The notes beneath the pieces were generated by a model that was not told the origin of the DNA, made no database searches, and worked only from the letters and a program-made list of their open reading frames with translations. The translations under genes were made by a program, and so were the position numbers. Below are positions 33,048 to 45,660 of a stretch of DNA of 64,000 bases, piece by piece. Origin of the DNA: Datisca glomerata. Its lineage: Eukaryota > Streptophyta > Magnoliopsida > Cucurbitales > Datiscaceae. Location: positions 607,787 through 671,786 of the forward strand of contig QANY01000230.1 of NCBI GenBank assembly GCA_003255025.1, read 5' to 3'. Positions within the stretch are counted from its first letter, which is position 1. Each line of letters begins with the position of its first letter.

Positions 33048-35233
33048 TGTTGATCATCGTGGCACGTCCGCAGCGGATGCGTGTGGCTCGTGGCCATTTA
33101 TAAGATTCAAATTTTAATAAAAAAGTGAATCTTTAAGTAAAACAAAATTGCGAAACGATACGATAACAAAAAAAATTTATTGAATTTTTTTTCAATCAGT
33201 CAGGACCATTATATATTTATTTATTAAATTAACAACATACAAGCTTAGGAATCATATATCTCTTGTAGTCTAAATCAAGCGTGCTCGCGAAACTGATCGA
33301 TTCTTCATTCTCACGAAATCATTCCAATGATCAGCGGATTTCGGGATCCACACCAAGATCTTCCAAGTCAATCCTCAACGTATTAGGACGTTTGTGAGCA
33401 CATAGAATATAACGAAGACACTTTTCTATCTCTAGATTTACTCAACACATGAGATCTGAAGATTTTATTGAGAATGACTTTTGTGAGACGATTCCTCCAA
33501 AATAACGTGATAATGATTCTTTTAGAGATTTTTATTAACTCTTTATTGTAGGAAAAACCACTTTTTGGGAAATTGTGTTCAACACTCAATTCTCTGATTG
33601 ATTAACTGATTATCTGTTCAACCATTGTCATAAGAATAAAATTTGTATCTTATTCTAGAAAATGGTGTATCAGATATTTGGGGATAATTAAAATTAAAAA
33701 TAATATTTAATTTCAAATTATCCAATACAGTATGACCCACTGTATAATAGTACAAAACTGCAGTGCCACATGACACTACAGTGTGCCGTGAGACAGCATA
33801 GTGCCTAACGGCACCATTATAGTGCCATGTGGCACTACAGTGTTGCACCCCATAATTGTAGTGCCACGTGACACTACATTAGTCCATGTCAATTTCTGAT
33901 ACTCAAACAGTGCTTGACATGTGACAACTACTGTAAATTAAATATTTATTTTAATCAGATAAATATCTAGATATCAGTTAGTTTAAATTAACATATCGGA
34001 TTACCTCTATCAACTAAATTATCTGTTATTTCATAAATAACAGATTTAATTGCTCCAAAATATTATCTAATAATAAAAATAATCAATAATTATATATATA
34101 TATATATTCCAAAAATTACATATATATATATATATAAATAATTCAATTAATTAATCACACATAATTATCTCATAATTGTGTACTTGCCCTAGAATTCTTT
34201 TGCAAGTTAGTCATTTTCTCATGTCTTAAAATATTCATACTCTAGACTGCGTGGTATAGAGGTGACTTGAGCACCATAGATCTATAATCCTAAACTCTAA
34301 TAAACCATATTATTAATTAAACACTTTAATTAGATAATCTTATCTATTAATTCTATTATTACTCCACTATAAATATGGAATTGAACTCTTAGTGATTATA
34401 GAATGTCTTTTCAGAGTATTTTCACGTAGTCCACTGATATAATCAATTCAAATAAATCTGTCATCCAATTATTGGTTCGTACAGTAGAGCAGGTCAAAAT
34501 TACCATTTTACCCTTCTAATTAACTCTTGATCCTTAAGTACCATTAATCCACTAGTGAATGGCTAATTTATAATCTTATTGTAAATAACCATTCAGTTCT
34601 AGAATTAACACTAAAGAGAACCAATATACGATCCGTTAGGAAAACTTGGATTCTAAATCTTGTAAGATCATGTTCACAGCCGTGCATATCACTGAATCTT
34701 CAAAACAAAAGTCACTAACCTGTTTTACAAACAAACCATAACGAGTGAATAAAAAATCTAGTAGACATAAATTAGATTTCATGACTACTTAGGATTCAAA
34801 CCGATTTACATATGATCATTGAATTGATGTGTAATAAATCTTTATGATAAAAGGCACGTTGATAAAGATTTTAATTCACATTGCTCCGGTCATATTTAAT
34901 CTCATTATATAAAGTACACTCACTAAAATATCTATCCACATCAATGATCCGGATCTAGATCGCATGTATTCATAATGCTTAGTGAATCGTACTAGCAACC
35001 ATTCATTAAATATTTCATACTTTAACATGTTGCTGAAAATATAATTCATTATCTCTGATCTTAATCCTCTAGTACTAATACAAGATCATAGTCTCATTAA
35101 TGAATATAAAATTTTCAGATACTTATAAATTATTCAATAATAACTTAAAAAATAATTATAAGAAAAATGTAATCCTCATCAAATTTCATATCAAAATGTC
35201 AATACACATGTTTTGAGAGCATAACTCCCAACA
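33048..35233 (-). repeat. 5' LTR (2.19 kb) of a minus-strand retrotransposon
   Basis: Begins TGTTGATCATCG and ends AACTCCCAACA. Homologous throughout to the solo LTR at 9074-11313. The outer flank at 35234-35238 is ATAAA, which would be the target-site sequence; no partner LTR preceded by ATAAA was found to the left. It contains three palindromic units (33758-33782, 33818-33840, 33857-33878) and TA-rich tracts at about 34090-34135. The 76-codon frame at 33618-33848 is a by-product of the palindromic repeats. Confidence 0.9.
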
Positions 35234-36554
35234 ATAAATGCAATAATAACATAATATAACTTAACTTGACATATATCATAAATGAAATAATGTAACATAC
35301 TTGACCGTGTCTTGGCTTAGCATAGCATGTAGTTAACACATGTCTCACACATAACCATATAACATGCTTAGTCATATTTTATCTTAGCATAGTCTCTACT
35401 TAACAACTTAAGTAAAATTGTTCACACCTAACTCAAACATAACATGACCACTTGGGTGACGAAACATATGGCATCCATTGGGTGAGAGTCAGATGGCACT
35501 CATGGGTGATGAAAAACATAAACAAATGACACTCAATGGGTGACAAAAACATGAATAGATGGCACCCAAAATGTGATAGAAACATGAACAAATGACACCC
35601 GATTCACATTACTGAACATAACATGAACATTCTGACTTCTTGCTAATTAAGGGACGTGCTTAAGTTCATATCTTGCTTAGCTACCACTTGACTTAATTTA
35701 GCTTCATAATTCATGAAATCTAATGCATGATAATAATTGATCATATGGCTCACACGTCAACATATAATGTATACTAGTACATATGACATAATCAGACACG
35801 CTCAACTTAATAGCAGATGGAAACATATAATTAGTCATACCTAATTAGACATCACGTGATAAGCATAATTACAATATAATAGTAAAAAGAAATAACTATA
35901 AACGTGTTCACAAATGCAGAGATTATAGAAAACATAATTCAATAATATTAAATGCAGATACATGATGTAGATTATAACACAAGAGTCACATCACCATGTA
36001 TACCCAGTTATCTGGACCGAAAGAAATGATTAGCAATCAACTAATAAATGAAATTCAACATTATCGATCACTAGATTTTTCAATAATAATACTTAATATA
36101 TATCTATAATTAAATAACAAAACTGTAATAGTGTAAATTAATTAAAAGGGTTATTCAGGTCAGATCAAAAACAAGAAAAATTTGATTCTGGGCTGAGAGT
36201 CGACTGAACGAAAATTGGTAAACACGGGTCAAGCCAATTTGGTTCAGATTGGAACGGTTCTGTTCAAGGATATCTATTAACAGCCATTCCTAGCTCAGCT
36301 CTGACAGTGCAATTCTGAGAGGAGTCGGTAGTTGTGTACCTTTTTGACCTGGATAATGTGTGACGCCGTGTCAGGGTTTGGTGAACTAACATGTTACTCC
36401 ACTAGTTGAAGTATTGGGCCCCTATTTCGTTGCCTAGGTTACGCCTTCGGAACAGGATTGTAAGGAAAATCGACAAAACTGACTGAACAAAACCGAATAG
36501 ACGCAGTTTGGTCAATTTGGACATTCTAGGCAGTTTGGTTAGGTGGCTGATTAT
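35234..36554. other. Gene-free DNA with a short repeat array
   Basis: No gene supported. At about 35445-35600 there are about four or five degenerate copies of a unit of about 40 bp containing ATGGCACTCA-TGGGTGA and AACATGAACA. The remainder is AT-rich. Confidence 0.6.
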
Positions 36555-39500
36555 TACTACAAAAGGGGCTTAGATGACGGTGAAAACCCGTCATCAAAAC
36601 CTTATAACGATGGGCAAATGACTATCATCTAAACTCATTTTACCGATCATCAAAAGATGCCGCCAAAACACTTTTGATGACGGGGAATCCTCGTCATTAA
36701 AGAGTCTTTCTTTAAAAAAATTGTCACGGAAAAGCGAAAACCTACTTTCCCATGACAGTTTTTCATTAATATTATTTGAGTTTAATCCTCAACACCACCT
36801 TCTCCACAACCACAAACTCAACTCAAAGAATTAAATTAGATAAATGTCAAAAGCAAAGCAAAAAGCATATAGAAACAAACAAACAAACTAACTCCTATTA
36901 AAGCATGTTTATGATATGTTAAGTGAGAAAGAATAAAAGTTCAATCTCAAATGTAGAGTCTTCAATTGATAAATTAACAGTTACTAATTAATCTTTGTCT
37001 AGAGAGCATACTCTTGGAAATGACAAAAATAGATAAAGATCAAAGTATTTTTGCAACCCTAGAAATATGAAGTAAGAAAAACAAGTTCAATAAGCTAATC
37101 TCAAGAAATTAAATATAGCGGCACCATAAAAAAATTGTATATAGAGTAATTCTACTTGGGCATAATGGGGCTTGCTACATTATTCTCCATTCATATCTCC
37201 TACTCTTACCCCCACCATAGCTCTTTAACAAGCATATCAGCTTTCTCTACATCAAACTTTGATCTCTTCTGTTCTTCTACCTTCATCATTGTTATCATAT
37301 CACTTGCACCACACTTTATGGGATTACTGACAGTTTAAATTTTTGAGATTAGTGACAATTTAACAAAAAAACAAAACAAAAAGAGAATGAAACAAATGAA
37401 AAATAGAAAGAAAAAGAGAGTTTACTTACGTGTACGGAGAGAAGATATGATGAGGCTTGGAGAAAGAAAGGTAAATTTTCATGGACCTTTTTGTGATCAG
37501 TTGATGACTTGAATAGCCTCTGCTTTTGCCATTACCAACTAGACTGATATGTTTTAATACACGAATAAATTAGTGAGCAAGTCATGCAGGCCTTCTTAAT
37601 TCCCTATCTATTAGCAAATGTAATCACAAATTTTGTAATCATTTCTAGGTGTATCTCATTTTTCAATTGCAGTTAAATGGATATATAACATTTAAGAGAT
37701 TGATTCATGACAATTTTTTACAAGAAAAATATCTAAAAATTATTAAAAGAAAGTAAAGGTCTAAAATCAACTAAAATAATAGTAAAATTTACATTTACCC
37801 TTATCTGGGTTCAATTATCCACCAAATGTATTTTGTGGCTGAAGAAACAACCCAATATATCCAGCAAAGAAGAAGAAGAGAATAGTTCTATTTTCTTGAC
37901 TAAAGATGAAGTACAGTGGTAAAATTAATTAGTATAATAATGCATAAATTAATTGATAGAATTTCTGAATCTCATTCCTAAATAATAAATACACAGTATA
38001 ATGATATCATTTGACAAAAGAGAATGTCTAATCCAATTGTAAAAACAAAAGAAGCAGCAACAAAAAGAACATAATACCTGAAGCTTATAAAAAGCTCGGT
38101 GAATAGGCTTCCCATGCTTCTGAAAATTTAACCATTGACTGCGAGCTTATAAAAAAGCTTTGTGTATCCTTCAATGGTGGAAGTCAGTTGCATCAGTGAT
38201 GAGATAGCTTGGTGCAGTGATTAAGACCAACATTAATCAACTACTTAATTACATACCTCCTTCCTCATTAATGTCTTGAGGATTATCCTGTTTGAATCAA
38301 TTCAAAAATCCCACATGAGATTAGTCCAATTTATATAGAAATTTGAAGCACAAAAGCATTGTGTATACTTGTTAACTCTTTACTCAGGCATATTAATTTT
38401 TCAATCTTTAGATCACCCATTCCTCTTATTTATTTTTTGAGTAAAAAATATTATTTATTCACTCATATATCTTCAAAGGGTATAAATCTATTATATCTAC
38501 CTTTTGCACACCAGCTGTAAAAGACCAAGATGAGAAAGCTTCTTGATTCATTTTGTTTCAAGGTCCCTAGATACATTATGCATATTTATAACATTAACAT
38601 ATAAATAAAGTCAGAAGTATGCATTCAAGAATTAAAGCTAGTATCCAGATGAGTTATTGGGGTATTAACAGTCGTACGATTATGAGACATACAGATCTCA
38701 CATATCACCCAAGGAGAAACAACAGATCTCACATCAAAACAAACAATAAAAAATAAACACAAACAACGGATCTCACGTATCATCCAAGGACAAAAATAAA
38801 TATGAGAAAGAAGATTGTATAAGACAACTCTCTCGAAGCAGTATTGATGTAAAACCTCCATGAGAAGTACACATCCCTAAAAAAATACCGAAACTTTGAG
38901 TTGGTTTTTGCTTCATCTTGAATAATCAAATCCCTAAAAATCCCAAATCTTAAATTAGATCGAAAACAAAATACAGATCTAAAAATCGTGAACTTAGGTT
39001 GAGCTCACCTATTTTTTCCGGGGAGGGGGGGGGGAGCTTCAGGGTAGCTTCAATCGGAGCTTGAGGTTACTACCACAAGGGAGAGACGACTCTCTCTGGC
39101 TGAGGAGCTCGCTGTCAGCAAGACCATATCTAACTAGAAGGAGAGATAAATAGATGGAGAGCGACAGAGAAAATCCCAAATCTCAGCAAGCTCCTCTTGA
39201 ATAAATAAATACCTAAAAAATCCCAAATCTCAAATTAGATCTGAAATAAAATACAGATCTACAATCAAAATCATGAACTTAGGGTTGAGCTCATCTATTT
39301 TCGTAGGGGGTTGCGCAAGCTTCAAGGTAGTTTCAATGGGAGCTTAAGGTTACTACCGGAAGGGAGAGACGACTCTCTTTGGCGGAGGAGCTTGCTGTCA
39401 GCAAGACCAGATCTAAGGAGACAGGGAGAGAAATAAATGGAGAACGACGGAGAAAGACTGAGGTAGCGACGACAGTAAGCTAGGGTGAGAGAGAGAGACG

Positions 39501-39857
39501 ACGATGGCGGAGAGAGAGATGGAGTCGAGGGAGATGGAGTTGAGAGGAGGCTCGATAGAGTTGAGGGAGAGAGATTAGGGTTGAGAGAGAGATTATGATT
39601 ATAACATGACATTTTTGAAAATAAAGGTAACGTGAATGTGTAAAAAAGTAATCTAATAAAAAAAGAAAAATGATTTTGACAGATTTTAAAATTACCTATC
39701 ATAGTAGATGGACATATTTTGAAAGATTATTTAAAAGTTGTCACATTAATTTAAAACAAAAAAAATCGTTTCATCACTTGTTTTTTATAATATGTTTAAG
39801 GTATCTATCATAAAAATCAGTATCATACTGTCATGAAAACCTTTTTTTGTAACAGTG
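36555..39857. mobile_element. Non-autonomous CACTA-type DNA transposon
   Basis: The left end reads TACTACAAAAGGGGCTTAGA and the reverse complement of the right end reads CACTGTTACAAAAAAAGG. Both match the CACTACAAAAA terminus of plant CACTA (En/Spm) elements, with a decayed first base on the left. Subterminal motifs GATGACGG, CCGTCATC and ATCATC recur in both orientations over about 36570-36760 and 39690-39850, as expected for transposase-binding repeats. No TPase or DDE domain was found in the 3.3 kb. The flanking 3-bp sequences (TAT and GAT) do not match, so the exact left end or insertion history is uncertain. Confidence 0.72.
38936..39455. repeat. Tandem duplication of about 250 bp inside the CACTA element
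   Basis: Copy 1 (about 38936-39185) and copy 2 (about 39216-39455) share AAAATCCCAAATCT, AAAATACAGATCT, GGTTGAGCTCA, GGTTACTACC and GAGAGACGACTCTCT. They differ by several substitutions and a G-run (about 39020-39033) in copy 1. The minus strand of copy 2 supports a 126-codon serine-rich frame (39322-39702) with no recognised domain. Confidence 0.85.
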
Positions 39858-40500
39858 GATTAACAAAAATCACACCACCGAACCGCATTATACATAAAAC
39901 TGCGTAGTTTTGTTATTTTTTATATATAGCCCTCTCACTCTCAGTCTCTCACACCATTACTTCACACTTCATTCCCCTCATTTTAGAAACTTCAATCTTC
40001 TCTCCCCGGCGCCGCTTAAATCGAATCTCTAAAGTCTCAAAACATTTTCAAACCCCTAAAACATAAACTGTCAAATTCAGTGCTTAGATCGAAATTCTTC
40101 TGAAGTCTGAAACCTAATACTACTCTCGTTTAAGGCTCTAAGCTTCGCAATTTAAAAATCATAACTCCCAAATCCCCTCCGTCGCTCTAAAAATAGCTCC
40201 ATGACAACTAACTCAAGCAGACAACAAAGATCTGCTACTCTAGAGGCAGAAGCAACTCAAGTCTCAATCCTCGTCGACCATGAAGGAGAAGCCTCCGCAC
40301 AACAAGCGACCATGCACCATCCTTCTAGCTTGTTGTGTTTTAACTTATTTCCACAGGTTCAAAGTAGAGAGATTGTTTGAGAAAAAAAGAGAGCAGAAAC
40401 TCAACAAAGCAAACAGGCGTGCATTTTATTCTTCCAAGTACAGCAGAGAACTGAGAGAAGTAGAAACTATTTTATTTTTTGGTTTTGGAAGTTATTAATT
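39858..40500 (+). other. Promoter-like segment and 59-codon orphan ORF
   Basis: A TATA-like TTTTATATATAG lies at about 39918-39928, followed by a CT-rich leader typical of plant 5' untranslated regions and an ATG at 40201. The frame runs to TGA at 40378 (59 residues, starting MTTNSSRQQRSATLEAEA). An acceptor-like TTTCCACAG ends at 40356; beyond it another frame is lysine- and arginine-rich (EKKREQKLNKANRRAF). This could be the head of a truncated host gene or part of a transposon. No family was recognised. Confidence 0.35.
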
Positions 40501-42855
40501 TTATACAATCAACCCTACATTTTCCTATATACTTTTGCTAAAGATTTCTTTTTTTCTTAAATTATTTTGTTAATATCATCTCTCCCAGTGCCTCATTTTA
40601 TTTGATTTTGTTGACGTTGTTAGGATTTGGGGATTAATTTGTTAGAGATTAGGGGAAAGTTGAACTTGAGACTCGTATTGTTTGTGCTTTTTTTTATTCT
40701 GTTAATTTTTCGATTTGACCAGTTCTGTTCTGCCCGGTTTTCGCTTATTTTTTACGACTTGGTTCAGTTGTTAACTATGTTTCGGTTTGGTTCAATTTTT
40801 ATTTTCATAAAATTGTATTTGTGGTTTGGTGCAAGTGCATCAAAAGATAAATCTTCAAGTCGATAGTCGTAAGATAAATAACCTTAAGTTCGAAGCCGCG
40901 ATCTAAGAGAACAAATTCTTAGATCCACAATAAAACGCTATACCTTGTGGTTGATTTGAGTTTTTAATAAGGTATATATATACTCAAGCAATTCAGTCAT
41001 AGTTATAAAAATTTCTAAAAGCTGTGGCATCCCAGGCAAGGAGCCATCTTGCCTTTTGTCTAGACAAAGAAATGTATCCTCCAGATGAGTCAATGATTCC
41101 ATAAATTTGAATTATTTTGAATGAAATTAGAGTAAATTTATCTAATCTAATATAATTTAAATTATCTAGTTTAATATAATTTAAATTTATAATAAACATA
41201 ATATTATAAATCTTAAATATAAATTTTTAATCTAAATCTTAAATCTAAATAATCAATTTTTAAATTGAGTAAACGTGTCCTTAGTAAAATCCTTCAAAAT
41301 TAGAGCTTTAAGTGGTTTAAGTCATAATGAATATTCAATTTTAAGTGGTTTAAGTCATAATGAATATTCAATATTTAAAAAGGAAAAAATCTAAAATTTT
41401 ATTGAAGACCAATTAAAAACATCACAACATAGCCACTACCATTCCCAATCATATCCCTTGATTTTAAAAATCGTATTTTTTTCAAGGGTTACTCTTCAAT
41501 CCTGTAAATAAATTTCATGGCATTTATGATCGGGATTAATCTTAGATACTGATCAAAGCCTTAACCAAAGGGATTCTCTCATACTGAAGGCAGTCTTTGA
41601 GCTATCCCAATCTAAGAATGATGACTTTTATAATTGGTAAAGATAGTGGTAATATTGACCATGCATGTGAGATTAACATGATGAGATATAATTTTAAGTT
41701 TTGAGCTTAGTAGTATAGGTAATGGGATTTCTATTTATATGAAGAGGTCTATTAGGAGTCGGTGATGAATTGGTATAAATAGATTAATCACGAAGATAAG
41801 CAAAATGGTAAAACTACGTTTGTAAACATATTATTTTTTAAATCTTCTCTTATAACAATGATAACTCATCTTCTAACTAAATCTAGATGAATGATTAGAT
41901 CTGGTTTAACCGTCATCTTTAATAAAATAAATAATTGCGTAAACAAGATGGTCAACCAAAGACACAAGAATTAAGTTGAAAATGATAAAACTACCTACAC
42001 AAGAAAGAGTATTTGCACATTTTTTTTTGTAGCATGGAGGATGCGACTTGACATAGATTTTTTAAAATGAGTTTTCTAATTTTTTTTGTCAATTCCAAGG
42101 AAATTATATTGATTATTGATTGAACTTTCAATTCAGATATTGAAAGTCTTAGTTGTATATGATTATTGTGTTATGAGGTATCTTGACTTAGATATTTTGC
42201 ATGTGAGTTCATCTTTTCACCATTTAAGCCATCTCTACTTGTCCATTCATGTTCTGTGATTTGGTAAAGTGTTAATCTAATGTAAGTTCGCAAGTGAAAT
42301 TGATACACTAATTTAAGTTATTTCAATTTTCACAAGAAATGAATTCTTGTCGCACCCTCTCCGACTTGCAATGTATCTTTGACAATAAAAAATCATTGAT
42401 AAATTGATTTTTTTGTTGTTTTCATAATTCTCTTTCACTTTGTATATTTTATAAGAATTATGTAACGTCGTTGAACAAGAATAATTCTCGATGTTTGGTC
42501 ACATCAGTGGAGAAAAAATAATTAAAGTAAATATCACAGGAGCATTATGTGAATAGTTGAATTTGTTATGTTGGCAGATCTGAAGAAGCTGATCTGGAGC
42601 TACTCGCCTAACCAAGGTAGTTGAAATATAAAAGTCGCATAGGAAGTCACAAAAGTCAAAGAAGCCAATCGAGAGAATCATCACCGTGGCAAAACTGGTA
42701 GCAATCACTACAACTGTCACATTCACCGCACTACGCCAAATGATTCAAATTCAAAAAGTTGTTAATACTGAGAAGCAAGACTCAATTATTCACCTAAAAG
42801 ATGAAGCAAATCCTGAAAGGATATTTTCTATTGTAGAGGAAAAAATTTCTTTACA
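40501..42855. other. AT-rich DNA, may include the 5' LTR of the Tat element
   Basis: No gene supported. A 33-bp unit containing AAGTGGTTTAAGTCATAATG is duplicated in tandem at about 41309-41374. The 5' LTR of the following Gypsy element should end at about 42855 (TTTACA), but its left boundary could not be set because no convincing match to the 3' LTR start at 51269 was seen. Confidence 0.5.
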
Positions 42856-42918
42856 TTTTAGTTTTTTCATTGACAGCCGAGAGAAAACGTTCGAGAAACC
42901 CACCCAAAAACACTGAAC

Positions 42919-44125
42919 ATGCCTAAAACTAGATCCAAAACAACCTATAATGGGGACAATAAAGTCATAAACACTAATGACCAAACAAATCAACCGACCC
43001 CACTAGCAGAGATACTCCAGACAATTCTGATTGGGATGCAAGAGATGGAAGAAAGAAACGCAGAAATGCAGCGCGATGCGTGGAGAGCTATGCAAGAACA
43101 GATCCATGCTCTTCAATAAGAGATGACTTAGATGCGTGCTGAGATCAACCAAAGAGTAAATAACGAAGAACATGACATCTGTTTGGAGAATAACATGCAA
43201 GAGGCGAGACAAGAAAACCACGAGAACAACAGGAACATGCAATGAGAAGAAGGGGGATTCAGTCTCAGAACCGAGAAAATGAGGTTGCAGAAGAGATGCA
43301 CCAATCTAAAAAGAAGCTGTAGAAGAATTACTGGATGCTGGAGATGAGGAACCTGGAGAGTACTGGAAAAAGTGACCTTGAATCTCTCACTTGTACCCCG
43401 TTGAGTCCAGAGATTCTGGCAGCTCCTGTACCCAAGAAATTTGTGGCTCCAAAGTTCAAGTGTTTAGAAGGAAAGACAGATGCAGTCGATCATCTCCACC
43501 GTTTCAGGCAAATAATGGCACTGTATCAGCATGATGATGAGTTAATGTGCATAATGTTCCCAACCAGTCTGGACGGACCGACCTTAGAATGGTATCATTT
43601 GCTCCCTGTTCATTCGATTACTAACTTTGCTGTTATGTCTTCTATCTTTCTGGAACAATACTCCACATATCGAGCAGTAATGGAGGACACAGTACCTTCT
43701 GAAGATCACGATCAAGGGAGGAGAAACCTTACGAGAGTACACCTATAGATTCAAAGATGAAATGGCGAAGGTCGAAAATGGGGAAGGACAAAGTACCAAA
43801 GGCAAGACTCGAGTAGAGCACAACCAAGGGATAAGGTCTACACACCATTGACCCTCTCAGTGAATCAGATCTTAGAACAGATTAAGGACATACCATGGTT
43901 AAAAAGGCCAGCACCACTTACAAAAGAACCCAGTTACAAAGACACGGATAAGTATTGTTCTTTCCACAGGAGCAGCGGTCACTACACTAGAGATTGCTTC
44001 TAACTCAAAGAATATTGAAAAACTTATAAAATATGGATATCTACGCCAGTTCGTGAAAAGAGAAGAGCAGAGACAAGAGGCAGAAAAAGAAGATCGTGGT
44101 GATGAAAAACGTGTCAACGAGAAAT
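42919..44125 (+). pseudogene. Tat-type gag remnant with zinc knuckle
   Basis: The frame opens MPKTRSKTTYNGDNK at 42919 and stops at 43119. A later segment (43335-43748) has the gag core, with VPKKFVAPKFKCLEGKTDAV, HLHRFRQIMALY and LEWYHLLPVHSI. Around 43954-43999 the plus strand reads CSFHRSSGHYTRDC, the unusual C-x2-H-x4-H-x4-C knuckle typical of Tat elements. Several stops and frameshifts separate these parts. Confidence 0.82.
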
Positions 44126-44279
44126 AACCTATTCACATTATCATCACTATCATTGCACTAGCGGAGTAGGAAGGAACAACAAGGAAGGAAAGAAAGCGGT
44201 AATGTAAGAAACCAATGTCAGAAAAGTGCATGAAGAGCCACTCATCTAACAACGGGAATCTCCCGCTAATATTTGATAA

Positions 44280-44712
44280 TCTAGATCTCAAACACGACAG
44301 ACACCATAACGATGCACTTGTCATTTCGATACAGGTCAGTAATTGACTCTTGAGAAGAGTTCTGGTAGATGATGGAAGCGCGGTTAACATACTGTACCAG
44401 ATCACATTAGAAAAGATGTCAATGGGAGATCAAAAGCTGTAGAGGACCTCACAACCGTTGATCGATTTTAATGGAGCTATCAGCTACTCGGAGGGAATCC
44501 TTACTCTCCTTGTAATAGATGAACCTTTTAATCATATGATTGAGTTTATGATTCTGGATAATTCATCCCCGTATAACGCCATTCTAGGAAGAATATGGCT
44601 GCATAAGATGAAAATTGTACCGTCAACCTTCTACCAAGTGTTAAATACCCATCGTTGGAAGGAATCAAGACCATTAAAGGAGACTAGGCTTCGAACCGCA
44701 TCTGTTCTATGA
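44280..44712 (+). pseudogene. Tat-type protease region remnant
   Basis: The translated segment 44458-44712 contains FMILDNSSPYNAILGRIWLH, the conserved block downstream of the catalytic motif in Gypsy aspartic proteases (family form VVDxPSAYNAILGRPWL). Just upstream, around 44360-44385, the plus strand encodes VLVDDGSAVN-like residues, equivalent to the LVDxGSSxN catalytic motif. Stops interrupt the frame. Confidence 0.75.
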
Positions 44713-44860
44713 CTGCATTGGAGTCTGCAAAGAAAAAGTGTACAGAAGAAGCAGAACTTAGACAGCCAAAGGAAGCAACTTAATAGCAATTCAAGGATGA
44801 TGGGTCAGACGAGGCGACGGAACAAACATCAGCACCTACCTCGAACAAGCAGAGAAAGAC

Positions 44861-45660
44861 ATGTTGATCGACTTTCTACGAAGGAATAAAGAAGTTTTTG
44901 CCACTACTGTGCAAGAAATGCCAGGGATTCCAGAAGAGATTATATGCCACAAGTTGAACACGGATCTAGCAGTCAAACTAGTCAAACAAAAGAAAAAGAT
45001 TTTCACGCCAGAATGGAATAAAGCAATAAAGGAAGAAGTAGATAATCTACTAAACGTAGGACTCTTTATGGAAGTTGACTATCCGAAGTGGCTGGCCAAT
45101 GTGGTGATGGTACGGTAAAAGAATTGCAAATAGAGAATCTGTGTGGATTTCACTGACTTAAACATGGCTTATCCAAATGATGACTATCCGCTGCCCAGAA
45201 TTGACCAAATAATAGACGCTACATCTGGACATGAGCTCCTCAGCTTTATGGACGCCTACTCTAGATATAACTAGGTGAAGCTGTTCCAACCTGACTAAGA
45301 AAAAACTTCTTTCATTACTGAACATGGCATCTATATAGTAATGCCCATTGGGTTGAAAAATGCAGGAGCTACATACCCGAGATTGTGAACAAAGTATTCC
45401 AAAGTCAGATTGGAAGAAATATAGAGGTGTACGTGGACGACATGTTGGTAAAAAGCAAAGGACGAGAAAACCATGTCCAAGATCTAGAGCCTCAGTCCTA
45501 AGAAAGAACTCAATGAGGATGAATCTGGAGAAGTATACTTTAGGCGTTGCTGCAAGGAAATTCCTTGGCCACTTAATAACCCGACGAGGAATAGAAATTA
45601 ACCCAGACAAGGTGAAGTTTATAATGGAGATGAAGTCCTTGAGGAATAACAAAGAAATTT
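44861..45660 (+). pseudogene. Gypsy reverse transcriptase remnant
   Basis: 44861-45118 encodes the N-terminal RT block (NKEVFATTVQEMPGIPEEI, WNKAIKEEVDNLLNVGLFME, YPKWLANVVMV). Further on, the plus strand reads DFTDLN and LLSFMDAYSRY-type motifs (about 45145-45270), then the catalytic YVDD box at about 45430. Each block is still recognisable but in a different frame, so the enzyme is inactive. Confidence 0.88.

Noticed and set aside
9069..35238. A single complete 26-kb retrotransposon with the 9-kb and 33-kb LTRs as its two ends
   Set aside because: The left LTR is flanked on both sides by its own ACATA target duplication, so it is a separate solo LTR. The outer flank of the right LTR is ATAAA, and the DNA between includes an intact host gene.
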